DNA of 39,676 nucleotides, taken from assembly GCA_002633005.1 (NCBI GenBank), contig NMRA01000029.1, positions 105,707 through 145,382 of the forward strand. Direction: 5' to 3'. The notes beneath the pieces were generated by a model. The model was not told the origin of the DNA and searched no databases. It saw only the letters and a program-made list of their open reading frames with translations. Of this stretch, positions 33,401-39,568 are shown in pieces. The translations under genes were made by a program, and so were the position numbers. The stretch is from Phoronis australis. Lineage: Eukaryota; Phoronida; Phoronidae. Positions within the stretch are counted from its first letter, which is position 1. Each line of letters starts with the position of its first letter.

Positions 33401-34107
33401 TGCCTCATTTCCAGTGGATGTACAAAGAGACAAGGAAACGCATAAAGATGGTGCGACAGATTGGAAAGTTTGAGGGAGACATCAATTATTTGGATGTCTT
33501 TGAGTCAGACGAAGCTCATGTGGCTGCAAGGAAACTCAAAAATGGGCGCCCACTTTCGGCAGAGTCTACCACAGACTTTGGCCAGGCAATCTCACAGCTT
33601 GCCTGGGAGAAAGACATTGACTTTGGAACGTTCGAGGAAGTAAGAAAAGAGCTGCAGCGGCGCAAGTCAGTGGCGGCGATGAAGCTGCCAGCCGGCCTGA
33701 CTCCGACAGAGGAACACAAACCACCCAAGATGACACCCCATAGTTCCACTGTTAGTGGTAGGAGGCGGTCCAGTTCCGGAACAGATGAGTTCACTTCACC
33801 ACGAAAACGAGCCATCAAGAATAAGACGAGTAAGTCAAGTCTGAACGAGGACTGGGGTCCTGAGGTCAGCGAGGCGATAAGAGAGCAGGGCATTACTTCT
33901 CCCCCCGTAGTGAATCCATCACCTCCAAGATCTTCAGGTCACAGCTCGTCCTCTAAACGGTCGTCAAAGGTAGCGCCGTTGAGCCCCAGTGTTGAGCGCC
34001 AGGATTCAACTAGCTCGTTCACATCTGTGTTGGAGGCACTTGACAGGAACAAGGAAAAACGTAACTCATCAAATTCAGACGCAAGAACAGAAGAGACTGA
34101 CTTATGA
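4150..34107 (+). CDS. iav: TRPV cation channel, Inactive/OSM-9-like (spliced, 5' incomplete)
   Basis: Spliced gene for a six-transmembrane TRPV channel subunit of the plasma or ciliary membrane. In flies and worms Inactive/OSM-9 form heteromeric mechanosensory and chemosensory channels; that role is inferred here. Fourteen coding exons join with matching phases to 2568 nt (855 codons plus stop). Approximate residues from the first modelled codon: ankyrin repeats 30-240, an NITCSVYPL stretch near 240, pre-S1 285-305, S1 308-325, S2 350-368, S3 388-410, S4 415-433, S4-S5 linker and S5 434-470, pore helix and filter (TLGDFD) 495-509, S6 523-550 ([11 protein letters not shown]), TRP helix [10 protein letters not shown] from 564, then a long basic and Ser-rich tail ending TDL. 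The start codon and N terminus were not found. The subfamily call rests on remembered similarity to Iav ([24 protein letters not shown]). The family is certain, the branch likely. Confidence 0.93.
5383..5541 (+). CDS. iav: TRPV exon b: second ankyrin repeat and finger loop
   Basis: Acceptor ttttgcacag, donor GAAG|GTTTGT; phase 1 in and out. It encodes [20 protein letters not shown] followed by [20 protein letters not shown] and a lysine run, ending TKTNYEG. The long loop after the second ankyrin repeat with the FF-x-P-E-D-Q pattern is characteristic of TRPV ankyrin domains. Confidence 0.94.
6006..6473 (-). CDS. Unrecognised 155-codon open frame in a TRPV intron
   Basis: Longest non-repeat open frame outside the recognised genes, antisense in the 5542-12054 intron. 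It contains [18 protein letters not shown], a beta-strand-like Cys pair, and [19 protein letters not shown] do not recognise the family. An uninterrupted 155 codons in AT-rich intron suggests former or present coding (a retrocopy, nested gene exon or transposon part), but no splice partners or start context were established. Confidence 0.28.
   Translation of the reverse strand: MQLDIGKTLFFNTPIFFLARARPNPMELYTSFTPAVFLLLIVDCTPTNYEKTSMTDPEIIQTCLDYNKKTELGSGLHSHSIETAGVFALGNSKTRLLYLDKCHDKYTITFYCATAQVIMRDDERSIFGSNGSWPGKSVAEDLKNKKQFEYLSNSC
7781..8143. mobile_element. MITE-like element with perfect 11-bp TIRs (best copy of four)
   Basis: AGTACGGTAAA at 7781-7791 and its exact reverse complement at 8133-8143 bound a 363-bp AT-rich non-coding element. 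Inside are AAAATTTGGGACACC-like and GACCTGGAGCAAAGTAATTT-like blocks that recur at 2333-2610, 19955-20240 and 35778-36170. Confidence 0.7.
8819..8907. other. Long near-perfect hairpin
   Basis: Arms 8827-8850 and 8876-8899 pair at 23 of 24 positions around a 25-nt loop. After a 3x3 internal loop, 5 more pairs (8819-8823 with 8903-8907) extend it to 89 nt, the size of a pre-miRNA. It may equally be a fold-back transposon end. The strand is undetermined. Confidence 0.3.
9503..9521 (+). repeat. (GT)n microsatellite
   Basis: Short GT tract with one C, mid-intron; no feature nearby. Confidence 0.85.
10275..10547 (+). repeat. ~42-bp degenerate minisatellite
   Basis: About six and a half units built from CTTCCCATTTTTGGGTCCAG followed by CCTTCCCATCTGAAGGTCTG and TC, some units shortened. 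All three minus frames are open through it, giving Met/Gly/Lys-rich pseudo-peptides. It lies in the 5542-12054 intron. Confidence 0.93.
12055..12209 (+). CDS. iav: TRPV exon c: third and fourth ankyrin repeats
   Basis: Acceptor tttttcag, donor ACT|GTAAGT; phase 1 in, phase 0 out. The peptide runs [20 protein letters not shown], an outer helix, then [29 protein letters not shown] and GNTVLHL are the third and fourth repeat starts in TRPV proteins. Confidence 0.95.
12210..15403 (+). other. TRPV intron between exons c and d
   Basis: 3.2 kb, AT-rich. A G-rich transposon-like scrap occurs near 14178-14260 and a fragment related to the 2671-2967 element at 15177-15265. No gene was seen. Confidence 0.8.
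15177..15265. mobile_element. Fragment related to the 2671-2967 element
   Basis: TACCCCGTGTTTTA, GTTTTAGTAAAAGGTCC and AAAAATTCGAGCCCCC align to the middle and right part of 2671-2967. It lies about 140 bp upstream of TRPV exon d. Confidence 0.55.
15404..15547 (+). CDS. iav: TRPV exon d: fourth and fifth ankyrin repeats
   Basis: Exactly 48 codons between acceptor tgtccccag and donor AAG|GTAAGA. It encodes [12 protein letters not shown] and then [19 protein letters not shown], the fifth repeat. It lies just upstream of a transposon-like sequence holding the assembly gap. Confidence 0.94.
15621..16686. mobile_element. Transposon-like sequence containing the assembly gap
   Basis: TGCGCCCACA (15621-15630) and its exact reverse complement (16677-16686) flank the N run. 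The left end also holds a near-perfect 28-bp palindrome around TATGTGG. The gap hides the interior, so this could be a TIR element or a chance pair. Confidence 0.4.
15668..16496. other. Assembly gap (829 N)
   Basis: Run of N in the intron after TRPV exon d. No channel exon is missing here, because the flanking exons d and e join in phase. Reading frames spanning it are artefacts. Confidence 0.99.
17202..17452 (+). other. Possible exon or pseudo-exon (ML/GM2-activator-like?)
   Basis: After an acceptor-like gcgtgcag, an open frame reads [40 protein letters not shown] and [15 protein letters not shown]. The P-x-V...SV-x-I-x-x-PL-x-x-x-x-KV-x-I-x-K...W-x-C pattern resembles the start of ML-domain lipid-binding proteins such as GM2 activator. 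It sits in a TRPV intron with no partner exon found; likely a stray or dead exon if real. Confidence 0.2.
17961..18042 (+). CDS. iav: TRPV exon e: linker after the ankyrin domain
   Basis: Acceptor ggttacag, donor ACAG|GTAATG; phase 0 in, phase 1 out. It encodes [20 protein letters not shown] and ends GPHGTT. The W-x-x-x-N-I-T-C-x-x-Y-P-L stretch is the beta-strand linker of Iav/Nan-type TRPVs and supports the subfamily call. Confidence 0.93.
18877..18992 (+). CDS. iav: TRPV exon f: pre-S1 helix
   Basis: Acceptor ttgatgcag, donor AGG|GTATGA; phase 1 in, phase 0 out. It encodes [20 protein letters not shown], then a helix with a K-W-N-x-F-A-R end. The L-x-x-K-W-x-x-F motif precedes S1 in all TRPVs I recall. 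Confidence 0.93.
19645..19785 (+). CDS. iav: TRPV exon g: S1
   Basis: 47 codons between acceptor ttcgacag and donor ATT|GTAAGT, phase 0 both ends. It starts [20 protein letters not shown] (S1) followed by VYTRP. The S1-S2 extracellular loop is short, about 22 residues of charged sequence. Confidence 0.93.
19955..20240. mobile_element. Diverged copy of the 7781-8143 MITE family
   Basis: It carries ACAATCTCTAAAAT, TTCTGAATATTG and TATCAACAGATTCGGAAATA blocks matching 7781-8143; no TIR was recognised. Confidence 0.5.
20513..20760 (+). repeat. 14-bp minisatellite, about 17 copies
   Basis: Units like CTTGCACTACTTGT with C/T, A/T and G/C variants, in the S1-S2 intron. Because 14 is not a multiple of three, all three plus frames stay open and read the same Cys/Leu/His-rich peptide; these are not genes. 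Confidence 0.95.
21280..21387 (+). CDS. iav: TRPV exon h: S2
   Basis: Exactly 36 codons. Acceptor gtccctacag; donor CTC|GTAAGT is the first of about 30 identical tandem donors. It encodes S2 ([20 protein letters not shown]) and ends LLRFIKNL at the cytoplasmic side. The next exon continues directly with KNAPAKAIF, as in other TRPVs, so the first donor gives the canonical protein. Confidence 0.93.
21388..21927 (+). repeat. 30 x 18-bp minisatellite made of tandem splice donors
   Basis: Thirty head-to-tail copies of GTAAGTAGCATCATACTT, apparently without variation, starting at the first intron base after the S2 exon. Each copy begins with the consensus donor GTAAGT. The unit is a multiple of three and stop-free in this frame, reading VSSIIL per copy. 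The minus strand is also open (MMLLTS repeats). Near-perfect identity implies recent expansion. Confidence 0.97.
22286..22437 (+). CDS. iav: TRPV exon i: S3 and S4
   Basis: Acceptor tttgtttcag, donor GCAAA|GTGAGT; phase 0 in, phase 2 out. S3 is [21 protein letters not shown]4 is [15 protein letters not shown]. It ends two bases into a Lys codon that either alternative S5 exon can complete with G. Confidence 0.94.
23824..23933 (+). CDS. iav: TRPV alternative exon A: S4-S5 linker and S5
   Basis: 110 bp. Acceptor ttgttacag; weak donor GGAG|GTTCGT, followed within 9 bp by a GT repeat. Phase 2 in, phase 1 out. It encodes [20 protein letters not shown], then [16 protein letters not shown]. Aligned without gaps to exon B (27183-27292) it is identical at 14 of 36 residues, including G-P, V, M, Y, D-M, F-G-I-I and V-F. 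It lacks the canonical TRPV L-T-G-P-F-V stretch, so it is the divergent copy. The intact frame and kept core residues argue against decay. Confidence 0.82.
23934..27182 (+). other. Intron between alternative exons A and B
   Basis: 3.25 kb. It begins with the GT tract. CCCAACTTGTT near 25387 and its inverse near 25414 form a small hairpin. No further S5-like exon was recognised between A and B. Confidence 0.75.
23942..23963 (+). repeat. (GT)n tract just after alternative exon A
   Basis: GT repeat with one C interruption, starting 9 bp after the exon A donor. In RNA it is a GU-rich tract next to a weak 5' splice site. Confidence 0.9.
27183..27292 (+). CDS. iav: TRPV alternative exon B: S4-S5 linker and S5 (canonical)
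   Basis: 110 bp. Acceptor ttcgttttag; strong donor CAAG|GTAAGA; phase 2 in, phase 1 out. It encodes [20 protein letters not shown], then [16 protein letters not shown]. The G-x-x-x-T-G-P-F-V-x-M-I-Y pattern is the standard TRPV S4-S5 linker, so this is the conserved version. Same length and phases as exon A, 3.2 kb upstream. Confidence 0.93.
28780..30066 (-). mobile_element. 5'-truncated LINE (L1/Tx1-type) ORF2 C-terminal remnant
   Basis: Minus-strand translation, with frame changes and stops, gives the post-RT region of a LINE ORF2. The order is [20 protein letters not shown] with [10 protein letters not shown] (the usual GGL-x-M-x-D-x-x-x-FIKALK-x-TWLK block), [24 protein letters not shown], and [21 protein letters not shown] zinc-finger-like RCTFCRN, a stop and [11 protein letters not shown] (the zf-RVT region with EHLFW-x-C) follow, then [18 protein letters not shown] near the 3' end. 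The endonuclease and most of the RT are absent, so it is a dead 5'-truncated insertion, antisense to the host gene. A (GT)n-like tract at 28757-28778 may be its tail. Confidence 0.85.
30130..30245 (+). CDS. iav: TRPV exon j: pore turret, pore helix and selectivity filter
   Basis: Acceptor ttatcttcacag, donor GAT|GTAAGT; phase 1 in, phase 0 out. It starts [20 protein letters not shown] and ends [13 protein letters not shown]. The pore helix is followed by G-D-F-D at the filter position, with two acidic residues that would favour cations. The exon lies about 64 bp downstream of a LINE remnant on the opposite strand. Confidence 0.93.
30351..30447. repeat. (AT)n / ATAC microsatellite
   Basis: ATACAT-type repeats leading into a long pure AT tract, in the intron between the pore and S6 exons. 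Confidence 0.95.
30935..31096 (+). CDS. iav: TRPV exon k: S6
   Basis: 54 codons between acceptor gtattttcag and donor CAG|GTCAGT, phase 0 both ends. It encodes [16 protein letters not shown]6 through [20 protein letters not shown], then an EKEWRRQ helix. N-M-L-I-A-M-M-G-x-T-Y is the TRPV S6 gate signature. Confidence 0.96.
32429..32614 (+). CDS. iav: TRPV exon l: TRP domain helix and proximal C terminus
   Basis: 62 codons between acceptor tcaatttcag and donor AAA|GTAAGA, phase 0 both ends. It starts [12 protein letters not shown] (TRP helix with the invariant Trp), then a QYSVPI segment, [20 protein letters not shown] and NWK. The RGL-x-VI and basic KTKAKQKK stretch matches Iav/OSM-9 tails as I recall them. 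Confidence 0.94.
33173..33229 (+). ncRNA. Intronic miRNA-like hairpin candidate
   Basis: Arms 33173-33194 and 33208-33229 pair over all 22 positions (17 Watson-Crick, 5 G-U on the + strand) around a 13-nt loop; about 4 more pairs with one bulge extend the base. It lies in the intron before the last TRPV exon, sense to it. Size and pairing fit a short pre-miRNA or a fold-back remnant; no known miRNA was recognised. Confidence 0.3.
33415..34107 (+). CDS. iav: TRPV exon m: C-terminal cytoplasmic tail and stop
   Basis: 230 codons plus TGA; acceptor cctcatttccag. It begins [20 protein letters not shown], a basic helix that could bind calmodulin or lipid (inference). A Ser/Pro/Lys-rich disordered tail follows, with basic phosphosite-like motifs ([19 protein letters not shown]). 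It ends TEETDL, where T-D-L fits a class I PDZ ligand (S/T-x-hydrophobic). The GC content and codon use of the tail are higher than in the surrounding introns. Confidence 0.94.
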   Translation, partial: WMYKETRKRIKMVRQIGKFEGDINYLDVFESDEAHVAARKLKNGRPLSAESTTDFGQAISQLAWEKDIDFGTFEEVRKELQRRKSVAAMKLPAGLTPTEEHKPPKMTPHSSTVSGRRRSSSGTDEFTSPRKRAIKNKTSKSSLNEDWGPEVSEAIREQGITSPPVVNPSPPRSSGHSSSSKRSSKVAPLSPSVERQDSTSSFTSVLEALDRNKEKRNSSNSDARTEETDL

Positions 34108-34327
34108 ATTATAAATAAGTTCAAGCATAGCAGTTGTTCTTATCCAAAATCTTTTTTATAAGTAGTTTATATTATTGCTCAGTCAGTGGATAAACGATAC
34201 TTAAAATATCGAAAGAGATAACTACCTTTTTGGCGATATATATCCTTTAGCAGAATGCCGATTCTTGATTATCTTGGAAAGACGTTTGTATTAATACTAG
34301 ACTACTGTTCGCCCAGCATGTATTCAC

Positions 34328-34644
34328 TATCCATGCAACAATACAAAGTGACGCAAGTGGCTCAGCAAAAGGTCCGTATCTTGATTTTGCCTTCACCGTC
34401 ATTGAGCAAATAGAACGTCCACCACGATATTGAATGCAGTCAGTGTAGGTTGTTTGCGTTTACTGAATGACTGTCTATGCAGGCCTTTTTCTGGACTGTT
34501 TATGTAACTTTCTAATTTAATATGTAAATCACCAACTGGTGTGGAAATATAGGTCACAAACATTTTAAAGTCTGGTCTGATATGGCCAACAGGTGGCGTA
34601 CAGACCAGACTTTGTGATTGTAATTTTCTATTGTTGCATGGATA
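34328..34644. mobile_element. Fold-back element in the TRPV 3' UTR
   Basis: TATCCATGCAACAAT (34328-34342) is repeated exactly inverted at 34630-34644. Inside, AAAGTCTGGTCTG (34567-34579) pairs perfectly with 34601-34613. It lies between the stop codon and the first AATAAA. Confidence 0.5.
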
Positions 34645-34758
34645 CTAAAAAATACGCTAGGGGGAGTAATTAGAAGGAAAAACATGTTTACAAGGTAACC
34701 AGGGATCTGTACTTTTAGTGAACGTAACATCAAAAATGGCTACTTTCACTTTAATAGC

Positions 34759-34764
34759 AATAAA
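34759..34764 (+). promoter_or_regulatory. Candidate poly(A) signal of the TRPV gene
   Basis: First AATAAA after the stop codon, about 650 bp downstream. A second AATAAA lies at 35722-35727. Either could end the 3' UTR, and the 34328-34644 fold-back lies inside the UTR in both cases. Confidence 0.4.
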
Positions 34765-35777
34765 GATATTAAAGACATTTGTATGGCTGAGAAAGCAAGT
34801 CCTTGATTCTTTATAATGACTGAGAGAAGCTGTTAGTGAGTCTTATCAAAAGATGATTTAAAACTGTGTGCTTTTTAGAAGACAGCAAAATGTGATAATG
34901 ACATTGCTAAATCTTGGTCATTATCACACTTTTTGGGGTTAGAAACAATATCAACTTCAGTGAATCTCACGAACTGTGTTATATAAGAAGTGTTTAATTT
35001 TTTGGTGTACTACCAGTTATTTCACCAGAGTAGCTGATTTGCACGCTTGAAAGCCTTTTCCTTGAATTGAAAATATTGCGAAATGAAGTTATCTGTGATA
35101 CGTAGTATTTCTGAACTGCATTGCCATATTAAACAGTGGACAAGTATTAAATGTAATTGAATTATGTTATCAATGACTAAGGTCTCCGGACTGTAAATTA
35201 TAAGTTGCCTGTGTTCAAATCTAGTTAGTACATGCAACTATGAACAGGTGTACATAACTATTCAAGGTAATACACAGGCTAAGTACTTTAATTTGCTCTA
35301 TAATTCTTTTAATTCTTATTAAACTTCGACCAACTTATTAATTCAAAGATGACTGGTTTTAAATTTTGAGCTAGAGTTTTAAAATGTAGGCCCGTTGGTA
35401 ATGTATGCAAAATGGTTCGTTCTCAAATTCTTATGTCATATGGTGCATTTAGTGGGTCACAAGTTGCAAGGTACTGCTGAATTTTGGATTTTTATAAATT
35501 CAATTTGCACCAACTATTAGAAGAGATTCACTTTGAATTGTAGGAACACTCGTCAACAAATTCACTTACAGTGCCTTTCCAACCGACTATTAACCAGAAA
35601 TACATTTCCAATGACCTCAAAGACACATGCGGATTCCATTATTGTCGCAAATTGTGACCCTATTAAAAAACTAAAGTATCCCAGTGATTGCATTTTGTCT
35701 TGTGTATAAAATTCACTTTTTAATAAAATATTGTTTGGAACTTGTTTTTCCGTAATCTCTACTGTCTCGAAAAAAAG

Positions 35778-36170
35778 ATACAGTAAATATCAAACAGTTT
35801 GGGCAGTCTATAAAATTTAGGACACCAAAATTCAAACTGAAATTGAATCATGATTCTGAACATTGGAACATACTAGGCCATATTGGATACTGTACTGCAA
35901 TTTGTATAAAGAGAGTCTCAAAATAGACCTGGCAGTTCATAAAATCATTGAAAATAGACTTTAATGCAACTTTTTCATGCATACCATAATGTGTAACATG
36001 GAGGTGAATGATAATTTTTGTTGTTCATAATTCTTGAATTTGTGACGGTCAATGTTGCCTATACCTAAAATTTGGTACCAGCTACAACGTGGAGCAAAAC
36101 GATTTAAATTTTCACTGTTCCATAATAGAGAAGTCTTATCAGTCTTCAAAACTACTGTAGTAAAGTTCAA
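35778..36170. mobile_element. Diverged copy of the 7781-8143 MITE family
   Basis: It shares TAAAATTTAGGACACC, ATTCAAACTGAAATTGAATC and ACGTGGAGCAAAACGATTTA blocks with 7781-8143. It lies in the spacer between the TRPV and DPM3 genes. Confidence 0.6.
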
Positions 36171-36636
36171 ATGACACTATTCACATCTTCACAAGACATA
36201 ATTTTATGACATGATAGGTATCAAGCAACAACGCATAGTCCATTATGGAGAAACATTACATTTGTCGATGGAAATTATAATTTTATAACCATAGAATTTT
36301 ACAAATTCTAGACAATGGAATACTCTACCTTACCACACATTGAATAGAAATGGCAAGCGATGTTGTCACACATGTCAGAAGTATTTTCATCAAATCTATT
36401 CTTCAGCCAAAATTTTGATTATCAAAGCATGGCTTGCTAAAAATAACCAGTTTCTATCTCATGTTGAAGAAATGAAATGAGATTAGTTTTCAGTCTTTTA
36501 CATGAGCGTCGAGTAACTCCACCGTACGGGCTGATTGTTTTCTTGACATTTTACATCAAGACTTGGGGAGTAGCATCTTGTAAGAACCTTTCTTGAACTT
36601 ATGCTCTGCACTGACTATAGCGCTAATGACCATTGT

Positions 36637-36666
36637 GACGATGATGATGATGACGATGATGATGAC
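36637..36666. repeat. (GAT)n microsatellite in the DPM3 3' region
   Basis: GATGATGATGATGACGATG-type trinucleotide repeat about 100 bp downstream of the DPM3 stop, likely in its 3' UTR. Confidence 0.88.
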
Positions 36667-36764
36667 AGAACAGACAGCGCACCTCAAATGATAGTCTTCC
36701 TCAACTATCAGTCCTTGCCAACTGGAATGACTGGTCCACCAACTTATGTACATTTATACAACCG

Positions 36765-36815
36765 TCATTCTTTGAAGCCCTTTTTCCTTAAATCTTCCCT
36801 TGCTTGGACAATTTC
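36765..36815 (-). CDS. DPM3: DPM3 last coding exon
   Basis: Acceptor tttttttag preceded by a T-run. It encodes EIVQAREDLRKKGFKE and then TGA at 36767-36765. It corresponds to the human C terminus, a QIQEARADL-type coiled coil ending in a basic tail. Confidence 0.85.
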   Translation of the reverse strand, partial: EIVQAREDLRKKGFKE

Positions 36816-39118
36816 CTAAAAAAACAAATATTAAATGTGCAGATGTTGGCAAAGAAGGAAGATGGAGAATATCTTGAAATTTCAAAAAAAAAATCGAAAA
36901 GATAATTTTACGAATAATACTACTATTAGATACAATGAAGGGAACCTACAAGGTAAACAAAAAAGGCCACAGTATGGTAGTTAGTAGATATTAAAGCAAT
37001 TTTTCTCATTTTTTCACAATACAAGTGGCACCAAATTGATGTCTTGCCATGTTTACGTTAAATACCATAGGTATCCTCAAACTACAATTTGAAAATTTGT
37101 GGACAACACTATTAGAAGACCTTGAACAGTGAAAAAAGGTCTATTAACTCTAAGCAAAGACTGGGATTTTACCACAGAATAATACGCACGTTGACCAGAA
37201 GAGGTCTCTAGCAATTGCACCATAGTTTACTACTAGACAAACCTTTGCAGTACTCTGCCTTATTTTGACACGAGAATTAGTAAGCAATGAAATGGAGCTT
37301 TTGCGCCAAAAAATATTGTTGGTGTCAAACATAAGCCAGAAAGTCATGGAACACTTTTGCACCACGCTTTAAACCTACTGGACATTGAGGCAGAATTCTG
37401 TTAAAAATTGAAGCGCAAGTTGGAGATAGTGGAAAAGTAATAATGGATTTACGTAACAATGAAAGGGATATTTTGATATACATTCCAGCAACAAAACCAT
37501 GTTGACGTTCATCATTGTCTATTTTATTTTGAAATCTTGGCTCCCTACACAGGTCATCAAGTGGCATGGCAAAAAGAGGTCCATACCAGCTTGTGAAATT
37601 TTCTGTGCAGTGCAGTAACAACAGTTCATAGTATGAAATAAACATAATTTCTGATTCTGAGCAAAAAATTTTTGCACATAATGTTCTCTTTCTCTGCTGG
37701 CTTTTAATGAATAAATCAGTAACCACAAAATATCCTCAACTGTTTTTGAAAACTACCGTGCATTAAAAAATAACGGAAAATACAGAACAAAATAGCATGA
37801 GGTTGTGTTTTCACCAGTTTCTTGCTTCTGTTCTACACCAAATTCCTTCGAATTTTCTCGAGTTTATTTTGAAAACTACTATGCTACTTCAGAGTCCTCC
37901 CAATGACATCATGTGACCTTTGACCTAGTAACTACAAGTCAGAAAAGATTTTGGGGCGGATCTTGGGTTCAAGCTCCAATCAGTACAGACATCTTTTTGG
38001 GTTTGTACCGACTCACTGAATCACGTGACATGCCCCTGTGCAACTCTGCAGAGGGAGCTACTCCATGCACACAAGAATAATATTGTTACAGTAATATCAC
38101 CCTACCTTCTGCAATTCAACGGCTGCCTCCGTGCAATCATTAAACGTGTACACACGATATCCCAGAACAGCCAATGAATAACACTGAAACATATGAACAA
38201 AACAATCAAATCCATATTATTTAGTATGAATATAAACTGGTCTTTGTCGAAACCAGTAATTTTATAAATTGAAAACTCATTGCTGCCCCAGAAAACAATT
38301 GATTTGATTTGGTTCATATACCAGTATGCTAGATGTGATTAGGTTACAGAGCAGTGAGCAATATTTTAAGTCTGACACCTTGCACCTGCTCAACATTAAC
38401 GCAGAACAGTAAGTATCCTCTGAAAATACACCATTTTTGCAGTTTTGTCTTGTATTACAAACGCAAGTCTGGGCAAACCTTTGGAAATAAGACATTGTTC
38501 TGTTGGGAAACCATACAGATGATGCAAAATTGTGTTTCAAAAAGGAGGCCCACAGGTGTGGGCATAAATTTAAGGGTTTGCTTGCTTGCAGAAATTCCCA
38601 GTAATATGTACAGTTAGGGTCTGCTTCAGAAAAGAGTTCTCATGGCCGAATCTGGCGATCTTGTTGAGCAGTCGGGTTAGTTTACAAACAGGCATACCTA
38701 CAGATACAGTACATGCCAAAAGTACTGTCAGAGACAAAATGACTTTCCCAGTCATGACAGCTGGGTGGAAGCCAAATTCTTCCTCGGCAATAGCCCTCCC
38801 TGATGACTAAGAATAAAGGGTGGATGAACAGAAAAGTTAGTAGGGTGGAAAAGTCATTCTGCGATTAAAACTGTGCTGTTGTTCATCTAGTCATAAGCAA
38901 CAGTTCCCCAAACAAATAAGGATGTCAGACCTCTTTAGTCAACTTGTTAACAAAGTTTCCTCCGGATTTGATGCTCTCTTGCAACTGATCTGAATTAATA
39001 CTCCAATGTTTTACCGAACATTATTAGACAATACAATTGATTAACTTTAATAACTTAATTCAAACTAAAACATTAAAAAAGTCCTCACCGCAAACATCAT
39101 CAGCAAATACAGCGGAAA
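36765..39118 (-). CDS. DPM3: DPM3, dolichol-phosphate mannosyltransferase subunit 3 (5' incomplete)
   Basis: Three coding exons on the minus strand join in phase 0 to 52 codons plus stop. They encode FPLYLLMMFA, then CYSLAVLGYRVYTFNDCTEA with AVELQK, then EIVQAREDLRKKGFKE and stop. This matches the second transmembrane helix and C-terminal coiled-coil of DPM3, whose hallmark is YLL-x4-CY-x5-GYRV-x-TF-x-DC. DPM3 is a small ER membrane protein (about 92 aa in human) that tethers and stabilises the catalytic DPM1 subunit of the enzyme making dolichol-phosphate-mannose for N-glycans, GPI anchors and O-mannosylation. About 40 N-terminal residues with the first membrane helix are missing, presumably on an exon beyond 39676 or unrecognised. 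It is convergent with the TRPV gene. Confidence 0.85.
38106..38183 (-). CDS. DPM3: DPM3 exon: core GYRV...DC motif
   Basis: 26 codons. Acceptor atatgtttcag, donor CAGAAG|GTAGGG. It encodes CYSLAVLGYRVYTFNDCTEA and AVELQK, the most conserved part of DPM3. Confidence 0.88.
38580..38808 (-). other. Unassigned open segment inside the DPM3 intron (PET117-like signal anchor?)
   Basis: Minus-strand frame open from an acceptor-like tattcttag at 38809. It includes AIAEEEFGFHPAV, then MTGKVILSLTVLLACTVSVG, followed by a donor-like G|GTATGC. The Met-started hydrophobic stretch resembles the N terminus of the mitochondrial assembly factor PET117 (K-V-x-L-x-L-x-V-L-L). No exon for the conserved V-H-x-K-Q and coiled-coil part was found below it. 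The plus strand is also open here (ending IALPDD and stop). It could be a nested gene, a signal-peptide gene or chance. Confidence 0.22.
39089..39118 (-). CDS. DPM3: DPM3 exon: start of second membrane helix (30 bp)
   Basis: Acceptor tatctttcag, donor GCG|GTGAGG on the minus strand. It encodes FPLYLLMMFA in phase 0. At 30 bp this is a microexon; the alignment to YLL-x4-CY of DPM3 across the junction is what supports it. Confidence 0.75.
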
Positions 39119-39568
39119 CTGAAAGATACAAAAATGTACATGAACTACGAGTATCAAAGTCAGACAATAATCCCACCTAAATTTGTTTCGAAGTTCATGT
39201 TGACTTCTTTAAATTACTAACACCTTTCCTAGATTTATTACATTTGGTTCACAGTTGTTCCGTTTATTTCGTGAAATCAGTGTATTTGCCACCACAGCAG
39301 TCAGCACACATCAAACTCACGCTTAAATTACATCAGGAAGGAAAGACAGAATTGTTCGGCAAAAATTAGGCAAGATCACGTGCCACAAGTGTATGCAATC
39401 GTCTGCATTCTATGTCTACGTTCGTTCAATGGCAGAAGTAAGAGAAGGAATGTACATGTACGGAGACCTGGAATTTTCAGTTTTGACGACCTCTGATTTC
39501 GATTGGTGACCTGGGATTTTTGCCTAGTCGTCAAATACGAATTGGTTAAGCAAAGCACCAAACACTGC

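Larger units (their letters stand above)
34108..36764. other. 3' UTR and convergent intergenic spacer
   Basis: It holds the TRPV 3' UTR with its fold-back, AATAAA signals, a MITE copy and, at the far end, the DPM3 3' UTR. No additional gene was recognised. Confidence 0.7.

Noticed and set aside
37325-37726. 133-codon minus-strand frame as a DPM3 or other gene exon
   Set aside because: No recognisable family or convincing splice sites; it lies in the DPM3 intron, and the DPM3 exons on either side join in phase without it.
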